Source of the DNA: Ureibacillus terrenus
GTDB taxonomy: Bacteria > Bacillota > Bacilli > Bacillales_A > Planococcaceae
DNA length: 64,000 nucleotides
Direction: 5' to 3'
Assembly: GCF_006569205.1 (NCBI RefSeq)
Contig: NZ_VIGD01000014.1
Coordinates: 1 to 64,000, forward strand
Positions within the stretch are counted from its first letter, which is position 1, and each line of letters starts with the position of its first letter. This document shows positions 1 through 9,181 of the stretch, piece after piece. The notes below the pieces were generated by a model. That model was not told where the DNA came from and made no database searches. It saw only the letters and a program-made list of their open reading frames with translations. The position numbers were made by a program, and so were the translations under genes.

Positions 1-46
1 GTCGGGGTAACCCGGCGCGAGGGTTCAAATCCCTCCTTCTCCGCCA
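1..46 (+). tRNA. tRNA-Ser, 3' part only
   Basis: Only the variable arm, T arm and acceptor 3' strand are inside the window. A long variable arm (roughly positions 1-16) marks a class II tRNA. The T stem-loop is GAGGG-TTCAAAT-CCCTC, followed by CTTCTCC, discriminator G and an encoded CCA (44-46). Discriminator G and the inferred GGAGAAG acceptor strand fit tRNA-Ser, closely resembling the Bacillus tRNA-Ser(GCU) gene. The anticodon lies upstream, so the isoacceptor is not shown. Confidence 0.85.
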
Positions 47-54
47 TGGAAAAC

Positions 55-126
55 GGCCCCTTGGTCAAGTGGTTAAGACACCGCCCTTTCACGGCGGTAA
101 CACGGGTTCGAATCCCGTAGGGGTCA
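55..126 (+). tRNA. tRNA-Glu(UUC)
   Basis: A complete cloverleaf can be drawn: acceptor GGCCCCT pairs with AGGGGTC, the anticodon loop CTTTCAC sits between CCGCC and GGCGG giving anticodon TTC, and the T arm is ACGGG-TTCGAAT-CCCGT. The discriminator is A at 126. The next bases are TTG, so CCA is not encoded and must be added by the nucleotidyltransferase, unlike the tRNA-Ser eight bases upstream. It is the last gene of the tRNA cluster. Confidence 0.97.
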
Positions 127-132
127 TTGAAG

Positions 133-169
133 ACTCGAGACAATGAGAAATTGTCTCGAGTTTTTTTTT
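133..169 (+). terminator. Terminator of the tRNA cluster
   Basis: An 11-bp perfect stem (ACTCGAGACAA / TTGTCTCGAGT) with a 7-nt loop is followed by a run of T at 161-169. It is a classic intrinsic terminator just after tRNA-Glu. Confidence 0.95.
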
Positions 170-241
170 GCACTAGATTCCCGTTGGAACATCTTCAGAA
201 ATTTTTAAATACTATAGTGACAAAAGGGTTGGGGGGAGAAA

Positions 242-1183
242 ATGAAGATTGTGGACCTGCATTGCGATGTTCTAGAAAAATTAGCTCGATTTAAAGATGC
301 TGATTTTCGAAATGATTCAAGATTGCATGCCAACTTTGAAAGGCTCAAAGCGGGCAATGTAATGGTTCAAGTTTTCGCGATATTTATCCATCCTAATATC
401 CCTCAAGAGCGGAAGTTTCAGGAAGCTTTGCGCCAAATTGAAGCGTTTCATCAAAATGTTTTGAAAGAGCCCGAAATGGTTCACATTAAGGATTGGAAAC
501 AAATTGATGAATTGAAAGAAGGACAAATAGGGGCTGTCTTAAGTTTAGAAGGTTGTGATGCGATTGGAAAAGATTTAGAGAAATTAAAAATGATTCTTGA
601 TGCAGGGGTAAAAATTGTCGGATTAACATGGAATTATGAAAATGAACTAGGATACGGTACATTGGAAGATTCAACAAAAGGCATAAAACCTTTTGGGAAA
701 AAAGTAATCGAATTATTAAATGAACGGGATATTATCATCGATGTGGCGCATTTGAATGAAAAGGGATTTTATGAATTATTGCCGCTTGCGAAAAAAGTGA
801 TTGCCAGCCATTGCAATTCCCGAACAATCTGTGATCATCCGAGAAATTTAACGGATGAACAGGTGAAATTGCTCGTTGAAAAAGGTGGGCGCATTCATGT
901 AGTATTTTATCCTCCGCTTGTAGAAAAGGAGAGGAAGACGACCACCATTGAAAAGTTGGTTGAACACATCAAATATTTGGCAGATCTGGTGGGACCGGAA
1001 CATATTGGATTTGGTTCCGATTTTGATGGCATGGATCCATTATCAATAACCAATTTATCCAATGCAGGGGAATTTCCCAATATCATCGAAAGACTGCGGA
1101 AAGAATTTAGCGAAGATGAAGTGAGGCTTTTTTCGCAAGAGGGTTTTATGAATTATATAAGAAAATTAAATAAAGCGTCATAA
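242..1183 (+). CDS. Membrane dipeptidase family (peptidase M19) protein
   Basis: This 313-aa protein belongs to the renal/membrane dipeptidase family (M19), binuclear-zinc amidohydrolases that cleave dipeptides, often with D-residues. Visible family motifs are the N-terminal HxD (His7, Asp9), Glu103 in SLEGCD, His170 in DVAHLN, His190 in ASHCNS, and the GSDFDGM segment near residue 260. No signal peptide is present, so it should be cytosolic, as in other bacterial members. The length is typical. It starts with ATG after a GGGGGGAGAAA ribosome binding site and stands alone between the tRNA terminator and menF. Substrate cannot be told from sequence. Confidence 0.9.
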   Translation: MKIVDLHCDVLEKLARFKDADFRNDSRLHANFERLKAGNVMVQVFAIFIHPNIPQERKFQEALRQIEAFHQNVLKEPEMVHIKDWKQIDELKEGQIGAVLSLEGCDAIGKDLEKLKMILDAGVKIVGLTWNYENELGYGTLEDSTKGIKPFGKKVIELLNERDIIIDVAHLNEKGFYELLPLAKKVIASHCNSRTICDHPRNLTDEQVKLLVEKGGRIHVVFYPPLVEKERKTTTIEKLVEHIKYLADLVGPEHIGFGSDFDGMDPLSITNLSNAGEFPNIIERLRKEFSEDEVRLFSQEGFMNYIRKLNKAS

Positions 1184-1467
1184 GAAAAAATTTATGACTA
1201 ATAGTTTGGAAAGAGAACTTTTATCTTCAGATGGAGTTCTCCTATTTTTGTGCTTATATAGCCAAAATGGCAATAATTTTTTATATTGGGCTCAGCAGTA
1301 CCTTGAAACATGTGGTTAAAAATATTTATTACTAGTACTAAAAAAATGATATGATAAAATAGATGTTGCATTGTTCGGAAAACGCAATCATGAAATATTC
1401 AAACAAGAACGGAAAAAGATTTTCCATTTTTATGGCAAAAGAAATAGCTTTTACGGAGGTTTTTTTC

Positions 1468-2841
1468 ATGCAGCAAAAGTGGTTAAAAACCACTGAAGTT
1501 GAAGTGGCGTCAAACAAATTATCTTTTTATATCGAAACAATAGAAGTAAACCAATTGTCCCCTTTGGCATTTTTTGCAGCAGGTGAAAGGAAATATAAAG
1601 GAAAGAGATTCTTTTGGCAGAACAGGGAAAAGACACTGGCAATCGTTGGACTCGGACAAGCCATTATTCTTGAAAATAGAAGAATTGACCGATTTGATGA
1701 TATCGAATTTAAATGGAAAGAATTAACTAAAAATATTGTAATGGAGGAACAGGAACCTCAGCCCATTTTGTTTGGGGGTTTTACTTTTGATCCGGAAAAT
1801 GTGGAACCTGGCGAATGGGATGGGTTTCCTTCAAGTTACTTTACAGTAGCTACCTTTCAACTGACAAAACAACATGAGAAAACTTATGTCAGCATTCATT
1901 TGATAACAGATCGGCAAGATTCTTCCGCTCTTTTTGATCAGTTGAGGGAAGAACGGGATCAATTAATTCACGCAGCGCAAGTAAAAGAATTGAAAACGTA
2001 TGAAAAACCTGAAATCCGCACAATTGATGAACGGAACAAAGACAATTATTTTCAGGCAGTTCAGAGCGTTACAAATTTAATTCGGAATCATAAAGCGGAC
2101 AAAGTTGTCATTGCCCGCTCATTAGAATTGGAATTTAAAGGACAACCTTCCTCCCCGCAAGTGATATATCAGATTTTAAATGAGCAGCCGGAAAGTTATC
2201 TGTTTGCCCTGGAACGCGACAATTTATTGTTTTTCGGGGCTACACCGGAGCGGCTTGTTAAAGTGGAAAACCAATATGCTTATTCTGCATGCGTAGCCGG
2301 TTCCATTAAACGGGGCAAAACGGCGGAAGAAGATAAAAAGTTGGGCGAACAATTGCTGAACGATTCGAAAAACCTGAAGGAACATCAATATGTTGTCGAT
2401 ATGATTGCAAGCACTTTCAAAAAACATTGTGAGCATTACAAGGTGCCGAAACGTCCAAAGCTATTGAAGATCCGCGATATCCAACATTTATATACGCCGG
2501 TTGAAGGAAAATTATTCGATCATGCAACAATTTTGCAATTAGTGAAACATTTGCATCCAACTCCCGCACTGGGAGGTGTGCCAAGAAACAAAGCGCTTGA
2601 AATGATACGTGAATTTGAAAAAATGAATCGGGGCTTATATGCAGGCCCGGTCGGCTGGATGGATGCCGACGGAAATGGAGAATTCGTCGTTGCCATACGT
2701 TCTGCAGCATTGATTGATGATAAAGCCTATTTATATGCCGGAGGAGGAATTGTTGCCGATTCCAATCCGATGACGGAATATGACGAGACATTGGTGAAAT
2801 TTCGTCCGATGCTGCGGGCTTTAGGAGGACAAATTCAATGA
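1468..2841 (+). CDS. menF: Isochorismate synthase MenF
   Basis: MenF converts chorismate to isochorismate, the first committed step of menaquinone synthesis. The C-terminal chorismate-binding domain shows GATPERLVKV, the AGSIKRG segment, PTPALGGVPR and GLYAGPVGWMDADGNGEF, all typical of the MenF/EntC/DhbC group. I place the start at ATG 1468, 8 nt after GGAGG (1455-1459), giving 457 aa, near the usual length. An upstream in-frame extension to 1363 has no ribosome binding site. A TATGAT hexamer at 1350-1355 may be a -10 element, but no good -35 is seen. The stop codon overlaps the menD start (ATGA), so the genes are translationally coupled. Confidence 0.95.
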   Translation: MQQKWLKTTEVEVASNKLSFYIETIEVNQLSPLAFFAAGERKYKGKRFFWQNREKTLAIVGLGQAIILENRRIDRFDDIEFKWKELTKNIVMEEQEPQPILFGGFTFDPENVEPGEWDGFPSSYFTVATFQLTKQHEKTYVSIHLITDRQDSSALFDQLREERDQLIHAAQVKELKTYEKPEIRTIDERNKDNYFQAVQSVTNLIRNHKADKVVIARSLELEFKGQPSSPQVIYQILNEQPESYLFALERDNLLFFGATPERLVKVENQYAYSACVAGSIKRGKTAEEDKKLGEQLLNDSKNLKEHQYVVDMIASTFKKHCEHYKVPKRPKLLKIRDIQHLYTPVEGKLFDHATILQLVKHLHPTPALGGVPRNKALEMIREFEKMNRGLYAGPVGWMDADGNGEFVVAIRSAALIDDKAYLYAGGGIVADSNPMTEYDETLVKFRPMLRALGGQIQ

Positions 2842-4559
2842 GTGAACGCAAACGGTTGACAGATTATGTGTATCAAATTGCAGCTTCCCTTGTGCAAAAC
2901 GGGGTTGAGGATGTCGTCATCAGCCCCGGTTCCCGTTCCACTCCTTTGGCGTATGCTTTTGCCTCGGCGAAAGAATTGAATGTTTATCGTCAAGTGGATG
3001 AACGTTCTGCAGGATTTTTTGCATTGGGACTTGCCAAGGCAAAAGCGAAACCGGTGGCATTGCTTTGTACATCCGGTACTGCGGCCGCCAACTATTATCC
3101 GGCTATCGTGGAAGCGAAATATGCACGGGTTCCGCTTGTGGTCATTACTGCTGACCGTCCGCATGAACTCCGTGAAGTAGGGGCACCGCAGGCAATCAAT
3201 CAATTGGATTTGTACGGAAAACATGTGAAATGGTTTGCCGATTTCCCGATTCCTGATGAATATAGCCAGACATTGCCGTTTATCGAACGTCATATCGCAC
3301 GGGCAGTGAATGTGGCAATAACTCATCCATTCGGGCCGGTACATATCAATGTCCCATTCCGTGAGCCATTATTGATTGATTTTCGGGACGAATTACCGAA
3401 CAGCACGTTTTTCGCCAGCTTCAACGGCATCATAGCGCCGGATTTTGCCGCTATGAATGCGCTATCATCGATGATTCGGGATGCCAAAAGGGGAATCATC
3501 ATAATCGGCGAATTGGCGCTTGGGACGAACCGGGATTATCTGTGGTCGTTCATTCGGAAAATGAAATGGCCGGTGCTTGTTGAAAGCCTTTCCAATATGC
3601 GGACGAATGTCCCCGAAGATTGCCGTGAATACATCATTTCGACATATGATGCGCTTTTGAAAAGCGAAGATTTTAAACGGCAAGCAGCCTGCGACACGGT
3701 CATCCGTTTCGGGGACCAACCGGTATCAAAATTTTTAACGATTTTCTTAACGGAATGGAGACCAAAAAATTATATTGTCATTGATGAAGATCCGTCATTC
3801 CGGGATTCGGCTTCCGTTGCCACCCATTTCATCCAAGCCGCCATCGGTCCGTGGCTGGAGGAGCTGGAAGTTCAGTCCCTGCTTGAGGAAGGCTACTGTG
3901 CCCTTTGGAAAAAATCCGAGGATCTGGCCATCAAACACATCAGGGAATATAGCGCACATGCAGAAGATGAGGGAGCTTTTGTTCAATATTTGCTGGAGCA
4001 TTTGCCAGAAAAAAGCGATTTGTTTGTAAGCAATAGCATGCCAATCAGGGATATTGACACATTCTTGCTGCCAACTTCCAAAGATATACAAATTTTTGCC
4101 AATCGGGGAGCAAACGGCATTGATGGAGTCATTTCAACGGCATTCGGATTTTCAAAAGGAAGAGAAGAAAGGGAAACCTATTTGCTCATCGGGGATTTGG
4201 CGGCTTTGCATGATTTGAACGCTTTTCTTTTAACGCGCTATCAGCCGTGCAAAATGACAGTGGTTGTGTTGAATAATGACGGCGGCGGCATTTTCTCCTA
4301 TCTGTCGCAGGCAACGGTGAAAGAATATTATGAAGATCTGTTTGGCACCCCGACCGCTTTGCGATTCCATGATGTGGCCGACATGTATGGAATGGATTAT
4401 GTGACCATCAAAGAGTTTGATGAAAAGGAAAAGATTTTTGATAATAACGGACAGCCTTTAAGGCTCATCGAAATCATGACAAACAGGGATGATAACGTCC
4501 AAGCCCATCGGATGTTGTGGCAAAAAATACTTTCGGAGATGAAAGAATGGCTGCTTTAA
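2838..4559 (+). CDS. menD: SEPHCHC synthase MenD
   Basis: MenD is a thiamine-diphosphate enzyme that joins 2-oxoglutarate (with loss of CO2) to isochorismate, giving SEPHCHC. The 573-aa length is normal. The N-terminal domain has SPGSRSTPLA and the ThDP-activating Glu55 in DERSAGF; the C-terminal ThDP/metal motif runs from LLIGDLAALHD to LNNDGGGIFSYL. It overlaps menF by 4 nt and the menH ribosome binding site lies inside its 3' end, so menF, menD and menH form a tight operon. Confidence 0.97.
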   Translation: MSERKRLTDYVYQIAASLVQNGVEDVVISPGSRSTPLAYAFASAKELNVYRQVDERSAGFFALGLAKAKAKPVALLCTSGTAAANYYPAIVEAKYARVPLVVITADRPHELREVGAPQAINQLDLYGKHVKWFADFPIPDEYSQTLPFIERHIARAVNVAITHPFGPVHINVPFREPLLIDFRDELPNSTFFASFNGIIAPDFAAMNALSSMIRDAKRGIIIIGELALGTNRDYLWSFIRKMKWPVLVESLSNMRTNVPEDCREYIISTYDALLKSEDFKRQAACDTVIRFGDQPVSKFLTIFLTEWRPKNYIVIDEDPSFRDSASVATHFIQAAIGPWLEELEVQSLLEEGYCALWKKSEDLAIKHIREYSAHAEDEGAFVQYLLEHLPEKSDLFVSNSMPIRDIDTFLLPTSKDIQIFANRGANGIDGVISTAFGFSKGREERETYLLIGDLAALHDLNAFLLTRYQPCKMTVVVLNNDGGGIFSYLSQATVKEYYEDLFGTPTALRFHDVADMYGMDYVTIKEFDEKEKIFDNNGQPLRLIEIMTNRDDNVQAHRMLWQKILSEMKEWLL

Positions 4560-5356
4560 CGGTTCGTGGTATCCAAGTGAATGTAGAAATATGGAATGAA
4601 CATGGAAAAGAAACCCTTGTGCTATTGCATGGTTTTACCGGCTCCACAAAAACATGGCAAAGGGTGATCGGGCTTTTGCCAAAAACAATAAAAATTGTAG
4701 CCATTGATCTATTGGGCCATGGCAAAACCGATGCACCAAAAGATCCGTCCCGGTATAAAATGACGGAACAAGTGAAAGACTTGGAAGAAATTTTTGACCG
4801 TTTGCGCTTGCAAGATTTCACGTTATTGGGTTATTCCATGGGAGGGCGGACGGCATTGTCCTATGCCGTCCATTATCCGAATCGGATCAAACGGTTGATT
4901 TTGGAAAGCGCATCGCCGGGGCTTCGTACCGAAGAAGAGCGGGCGGCAAGAAGAAGGTCGGATGAATCGCTGGCAAATGAAATAGAGGAAAAGGGAATCC
5001 ATTGGTTTGTGGATAAATGGGAAAACATTCCACTTTTTGCTTCCCAGAAAACATTGCCTGCTGAAATCCGGCAAGCCATTCGGGAAGAAAGATTATCCCA
5101 ATCGGAAACAGGACTGGCCAACAGTTTGCGGGGAATGGGAACCGGAGCCCAGGATTCCAATTGGCCCAAATTAAATCAGCTCTCCATTCCTGTTGTTCTC
5201 ATCACCGGGGAATTGGATCAAAAGTTTGTTCAAATCACAAAGCAAATGGCCGAGCAGTTGCCAAATGCCAAACATATCACCGTTCCGGATGCCGGACACT
5301 CGATTCATGTGGAAAATCCGGAACAATTTGCTACAATAGTTAAGGGAGTTTTATAA
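4547..5356 (+). CDS. menH: SHCHC synthase MenH (alpha/beta hydrolase)
   Basis: MenH eliminates pyruvate from SEPHCHC to form SHCHC. The alpha/beta-hydrolase fold is clear: LLHGFTGS oxyanion region, nucleophile elbow GYSMGG with Ser97, and a C-terminal DAGHSIHVE supplying the His. I choose ATG 4547, preceded by GGAGATGAAAGA, giving 269 aa, rather than a GTG 30 nt upstream without a good ribosome binding site. It overlaps the menD end by 13 nt. Position between menD and menB supports the assignment over other hydrolases. Confidence 0.93.
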   Translation: MAALTVRGIQVNVEIWNEHGKETLVLLHGFTGSTKTWQRVIGLLPKTIKIVAIDLLGHGKTDAPKDPSRYKMTEQVKDLEEIFDRLRLQDFTLLGYSMGGRTALSYAVHYPNRIKRLILESASPGLRTEEERAARRRSDESLANEIEEKGIHWFVDKWENIPLFASQKTLPAEIRQAIREERLSQSETGLANSLRGMGTGAQDSNWPKLNQLSIPVVLITGELDQKFVQITKQMAEQLPNAKHITVPDAGHSIHVENPEQFATIVKGVL

Positions 5357-5376
5357 AATTTTGGGAGGTTAATTCA

Positions 5377-6195
5377 ATGACTCGTGAGTGGAAAACTCTA
5401 CATACTTATGAAGACATTAAGTATGAATATTACAACGGAATTGCAAAAATTACCATCAACCGTCCGGAAGTGCGAAATGCCTTTCGTCCCAAAACGGTTG
5501 AGGAATTGATTGATGCATTCTCCCGTGCACGTGATGATTCGAACATTGGAGTTATTATTTTAACCGGTGAAGGTGAAAAAGCGTTCTGCTCCGGCGGTGA
5601 CCAAAAGGTGCGCGGCCATGGCGGCTATGTGGGCGAAGATAATATTCCGCGCTTAAATGTATTGGATTTGCAACGCTTAATCCGCGTCATTCCAAAACCG
5701 GTGATTGCGATGGTAGCCGGATATGCAATCGGCGGCGGCCACGTATTGCATGTGGTGTGCGATTTGACGATTGCGGCAGATAACGCCATTTTTGGACAAA
5801 CAGGTCCGAAAGTCGGCTCTTTTGACGGAGGATATGGCGCAGGTTATTTGGCCCGCATCGTTGGCCATAAAAAAGCGCGTGAAATTTGGTATTTGTGCCG
5901 CCAATATAACGCACAGGAAGCGTTGGAAATGGGATTGGTGAACAAGGTTGTACCATTGGAACAGCTTGAAGACGAAACGGTGAAATGGTGCGAGGAAATC
6001 CTTGAGAAATCTCCAACTGCCATCCGTTTCTTAAAAGCGGCATTTAACGCGGATTCCGATGGACTTGCAGGTATCCAACAATTGGCCGGGGATGCAACGC
6101 TTTTATACTATACAACTGATGAAGCAAAAGAAGGACGCGATGCGTTCAAAGAAAAACGCAAACCGGACTTCGGCAAATTCCCAAGATTCCCTTGA
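5377..6195 (+). CDS. menB: 1,4-dihydroxy-2-naphthoyl-CoA synthase MenB
   Basis: MenB is a crotonase-fold enzyme that cyclises o-succinylbenzoyl-CoA to DHNA-CoA. The 272-aa protein carries the MenB-specific SGGDQKVRG segment, the [12 protein letters not shown] oxyanion-hole region and [14 protein letters not shown]. Length and ends match the family. GGGAGG precedes the ATG by 8 nt. It follows menH by 20 nt in the same direction, and a stem-loop follows at 6232, so transcription of the first men unit probably ends here. Confidence 0.97.
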   Translation: MTREWKTLHTYEDIKYEYYNGIAKITINRPEVRNAFRPKTVEELIDAFSRARDDSNIGVIILTGEGEKAFCSGGDQKVRGHGGYVGEDNIPRLNVLDLQRLIRVIPKPVIAMVAGYAIGGGHVLHVVCDLTIAADNAIFGQTGPKVGSFDGGYGAGYLARIVGHKKAREIWYLCRQYNAQEALEMGLVNKVVPLEQLEDETVKWCEEILEKSPTAIRFLKAAFNADSDGLAGIQQLAGDATLLYYTTDEAKEGRDAFKEKRKPDFGKFPRFP

Positions 6196-6231
6196 TATCC
6201 GTCTGTAAAGTGAATTTTTTGGACTCCTCTG

Positions 6232-6280
6232 GCTGTCATGAAAGTGTTGTTGCTTTCATGGCAGCTTATTTCATTTGCAG
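6232..6280 (+). terminator. Probable terminator after menB
   Basis: A 13-bp stem (GCTGTCATGAAAG with CTTTCATGGCAGC, one G-T pair) with an 8-nt loop is followed by CTTATTTCATTT. The T tract is interrupted, so termination may be partial and menE could be reached by readthrough. Confidence 0.65.
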
Positions 6281-6361
6281 GAAAAAGGATGTTTTTAAGC
6301 AATATAAAACTCATAAGGCCCAGTTTTTAGTACAATGAAGGGGAGAAATGGAGGAATTTCG

Positions 6362-7798
6362 ATGTATCCGAATTGGATTTTGCAACGTGCGTATTTGACC
6401 CCAAATCGAGTCGGATTAACCTTTGAAGGAAAACAATGGACGTTTCGGGAAATTAAAGAGATTTCGATTTTGCGCGCAAAGCAATTGAACGCTTTAGGGA
6501 TAGAACAGGGAAGCCGCGTCGCCATTCTTGGGGAAAATGATGCAAACACCGTTTTTGTCATGTACGCATGCATGCACCTGCAATGTGAAATGGTCATTTT
6601 GAACCGAAGATTAACGAAAAGAGAATTGGCTTATCAAATTGATGATGCAGAAGTTGGAACGGTTTTAGTGAATGACCGGGATTTGCCTCTGCTCCCTGAA
6701 AACGTAAACTTCATTCTTTTTTCCGAAATAGAAAAAAGTGCTTGGAAGCCGGTTGAAATACGGAAAGAATGGTCTTTGGACCAGACGGTTTCCATCATGT
6801 ATACAAGCGGTACGACCGGATTTCCAAAAGGGGTCCGGCAAACGGCAATGAACCATCAATCGAACGCCCTCGCTTCCGTATTGAACATCGGCCTGTCGGA
6901 AAACGATGTGTGGCTTTGCGCCGTTCCCCTTTTTCATATTAGCGGATTTTCCATTTTGGTCCGTTCTTTGTTGTACGGGAATGAAGTAAAACTTTACCGG
7001 AAATTTGATCCGGAACCAATCGCCGAAGATATCGCTTCAGGGCGGGTTACGCATATTTCCCTCGTCGCTGTGATGCTGGAACGGATTTTACATGTTTTTG
7101 AGGAGAAAGAGCTCAGGGCATCTCCATCCTTTAAACTGGTGTTGGCGGGGGGAGGCCCTTTTCCGATTGATTATTTAAAGCGGGCAGAAGAAAGGGGAAT
7201 GAGGGTATTGCAGACTTACGGGATGACCGAAACCTCTTCACAGACAGCGACATTGCCCGCGGAAGATGCATTGAGGAAAATCGGTTCTGCCGGAAAGCCG
7301 TTGTTCTTCAACCAAATCAAAATATTGGGAGCTGAAGGGCCTTATCAGGAAGGAGAGATTTGCATCCGCGGTCCCCACGTGACGCCCGGATATGTAGGGC
7401 GTTTTGAACATAATCCTTCAATGATTGACGGCTGGCTGCATACCGGAGATATCGGCTACTTGGATGAGGAAGGCTATTTGTATGTCGTGGATCGCCGTTC
7501 AGATTTGATTATCTCCGGGGGAGAGAATGTATATCCGGCAGAAGTGGAAAATGTGCTGATGGGGCATCCCGCCGTGAAAGAAGCGGGGGTTTGCGGAATC
7601 GAGGATGCCACTTGGGGGCAAGTCCCAATCGCTTTTGTCGTTCTAAAAAAAGATGCGTCCATTCAAGAAATCATTGAATATTGCTCACAACATTTAGCGA
7701 AATATAAAGTGCCAAAAAAAGTGCATATTGTTGACGCATTGCCCCGGAACGCTTCAAACAAGCTGATGAGAAGAAAGCTGAAAGAGCTGTTACGTTAA
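6362..7798 (+). CDS. menE: o-Succinylbenzoate-CoA ligase MenE
   Basis: MenE is an acyl-adenylate-forming ligase that activates o-succinylbenzoate with ATP and CoA. It has the AMP-binding P-loop YTSGTTGFPKG, the GWLHTGDIGYLDEEG core and the hinge DRRSDLIISGGENVYPAE; a conserved lysine lies in SNKLMRR near the C-terminus. Start ATG 6362 is 7 nt from GGAGG (6350-6354) and gives 478 aa; an upstream in-frame extension is not supported. In B. subtilis menC follows menE; here no menC is present and a terminator shared with znuA follows. Confidence 0.95.
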   Translation: MYPNWILQRAYLTPNRVGLTFEGKQWTFREIKEISILRAKQLNALGIEQGSRVAILGENDANTVFVMYACMHLQCEMVILNRRLTKRELAYQIDDAEVGTVLVNDRDLPLLPENVNFILFSEIEKSAWKPVEIRKEWSLDQTVSIMYTSGTTGFPKGVRQTAMNHQSNALASVLNIGLSENDVWLCAVPLFHISGFSILVRSLLYGNEVKLYRKFDPEPIAEDIASGRVTHISLVAVMLERILHVFEEKELRASPSFKLVLAGGGPFPIDYLKRAEERGMRVLQTYGMTETSSQTATLPAEDALRKIGSAGKPLFFNQIKILGAEGPYQEGEICIRGPHVTPGYVGRFEHNPSMIDGWLHTGDIGYLDEEGYLYVVDRRSDLIISGGENVYPAEVENVLMGHPAVKEAGVCGIEDATWGQVPIAFVVLKKDASIQEIIEYCSQHLAKYKVPKKVHIVDALPRNASNKLMRRKLKELLR

Positions 7799-7862
7799 CA
7801 GGCAAATCGATATGATAGGATAACCTGTAACCAATGAGCCATTTTTTATGTTGAAGAAATGG

Positions 7863-7894
7863 AAAAACGTTCAGCACCGATGCTGAACGTTTTT
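7863..7894. terminator. Bidirectional terminator, menE/znuA
   Basis: A perfect 14-bp stem (AAAAACGTTCAGCA / TGCTGAACGTTTTT) with the loop CCGA gives a U-run on either strand. It lies between the convergent menE and zinc-binding lipoprotein genes. Confidence 0.93.
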
Positions 7895-7896
7895 GT

Positions 7897-8844
7897 TTAA
7901 TTCAACGCCTTTTCCAAAGTTTTTATGTTTTTTTCCATTAAAGTAAAGTAATCTTCCTTATTTTTGATGTCATCTTCTGTCAATACGCTCAAATTATGCA
8001 GCATCAAAGCCTCTGCGCCGATTTCTTTTTGGATAATGGATGAGAGTTTCGATGACACATTTTGTTCAAATAATATATAATGAACATCGTATTGTTTGGC
8101 GAGGCCGGCAATTTCCGCAAGTTCTTTCTGAGATGGTTCGCTCTGGGAATTCAATCCTGCAATCGGAACTTGGGTGAGCCCATAATTTCCGGCGATGTAG
8201 CCAAAGGATGCATGGGACACAAAGAAAATTTTCTTGGAAGCGTTGTTGGCAAGTTCTTTCAATTGTTGATCCAATTCATCCAATCGTTTTGCCAACCGCT
8301 CGTAGTTTTTGTTGAATGTCTCTTCCTGTTCCGGAAGCTGTTGGACAAGTTCTTCTTTTATCGTCAAGGCCAATTCTTTGGAAATCACCGGTGATAGCCA
8401 AACATGCGGATCCACATTTCCGTGATGGTGTCCATGGTCATGTCCGCCTGCTTCCTCATGGGAATGGCCGGTCGATGTTTTTAGTTTTTCTTCATCGATA
8501 TTTTCGCCGACCGCCACAAATTTTACATGTTCATTCGCCAAGGATTTTTTCGCATTTTCCACAAATCCTTCCAACCCTAATCCGATATAGAAAAATAAGT
8601 CCGCATCGGCCAAAGCGATCATATCCTTCTGCGTAGGTTCAAAGGTATGTTCATTTGAGCCGGGTGGATAAATGGATGAAACATTTACATATTCCCCACC
8701 GATTTGTTCTGCAAAAAATTGCAGAGGATATACTGTTGTATATATATCAATTTGCCCATCTTTCCGTTGCTTTGATTCGGTATTGGAGCAGGCCGTCAGA
8801 AAAAGCGCGAAAGTCAGCAACGAGAGGAGTAACAACTTTTTCAT
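7897..8844 (-). CDS. znuA: Zinc ABC transporter substrate-binding lipoprotein (ZnuA/AdcA type)
   Basis: This 315-aa lipoprotein binds zinc outside the membrane for an ABC importer. It has a signal peptide ending in the lipobox LTAC (Cys19), a ligand His66 in SNEHTFEP, a histidine-rich loop at about residues 127-141 with alternating His, and DPHVWLSP (His147). The start is ATG 8844 with AGGAGG just upstream; an in-frame extension of 48 codons reads across the regulatory region and is rejected. A Zur-type operator at 8861-8881 implies zinc repression. No permease or ATPase gene is adjacent, which is unusual, so its partners must be elsewhere. A manganese-binding relative is possible, but the His-rich loop and operator favour zinc. 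Confidence 0.9.
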   Translation of the reverse strand: MKKLLLLSLLTFALFLTACSNTESKQRKDGQIDIYTTVYPLQFFAEQIGGEYVNVSSIYPPGSNEHTFEPTQKDMIALADADLFFYIGLGLEGFVENAKKSLANEHVKFVAVGENIDEEKLKTSTGHSHEEAGGHDHGHHHGNVDPHVWLSPVISKELALTIKEELVQQLPEQEETFNKNYERLAKRLDELDQQLKELANNASKKIFFVSHASFGYIAGNYGLTQVPIAGLNSQSEPSQKELAEIAGLAKQYDVHYILFEQNVSSKLSSIIQKEIGAEALMLHNLSVLTEDDIKNKEDYFTLMEKNIKTLEKALN

Positions 8845-8860
8845 TAGATTCCTCCTTATT

Positions 8861-8881
8861 AAACTGTAATGATTACGATTT
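8861..8881. promoter_or_regulatory. Zur operator upstream of znuA
   Basis: The 21-nt inverted repeat has 10-nt arms around a central G, and 8 of 10 arm positions are symmetric. The right arm is exactly the half-site AAATCGTAAT of the Bacillus Zur box (AAATCGTAATnATTACGATTT as I recall it). It lies 17-37 nt before the znuA start, where bound repressor would block transcription. Confidence 0.85.
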
Positions 8882-8947
8882 ATAAAGTTCACGAAATTAA
8901 TAATACCATGATTAATGTCGAAAAAACAATAAGAAAAACCTTCGAAA

Positions 8948-9181
8948 TTATCTTTTTTTCGAAGGCCATTCGTCAGGTACGGGATCAATTCCCCCGGGAT
9001 GAAAAGGATGACATTTTAAAATGCGGATGGTTGTCAGGATGAAGCCTTTGACAGCACCGTGCTTTTCAAAGGCTTCAAGCCCATATTGGGAACATGTGGG
9101 ATAAAACCGGCAAGTCGGCGGCGTCAAGGGAGATATGTATCTTCTATAGAATCGGATCAGCCAAATAAATAGATGTTTCAT
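8948..9181 (-). CDS. yidD: Membrane protein insertion efficiency factor YidD
   Basis: This 77-aa protein matches the YidD family (YtjA in B. subtilis), small amphipathic proteins at the inner face of the membrane that aid YidC-type insertion. Typical features are the basic N-terminal helix with [10 protein letters not shown], the cysteine-containing [15 protein letters not shown], and KCHPFHPGG followed by DPVP. Its start overlaps the stop of the upstream small membrane protein by 4 nt (ATGA), so the two are co-translated. It reads towards znuA, about 100 nt away. Confidence 0.95.
   Translation of the reverse strand: MKHLFIWLIRFYRRYISPLTPPTCRFYPTCSQYGLEAFEKHGAVKGFILTTIRILKCHPFHPGGIDPVPDEWPSKKR

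Noticed and set aside
1363-1467. N-terminal extension of menF
   Set aside because: The extra 35 codons have no ribosome binding site, overlap a likely -10 region and are not typical of MenF; ATG 1468 has GGAGG at ideal spacing.
8845-8988. 48-codon N-terminal extension of znuA
   Set aside because: It reads through the Zur box and would bury the lipoprotein signal peptide; ATG 8844 has AGGAGG and begins a textbook signal.
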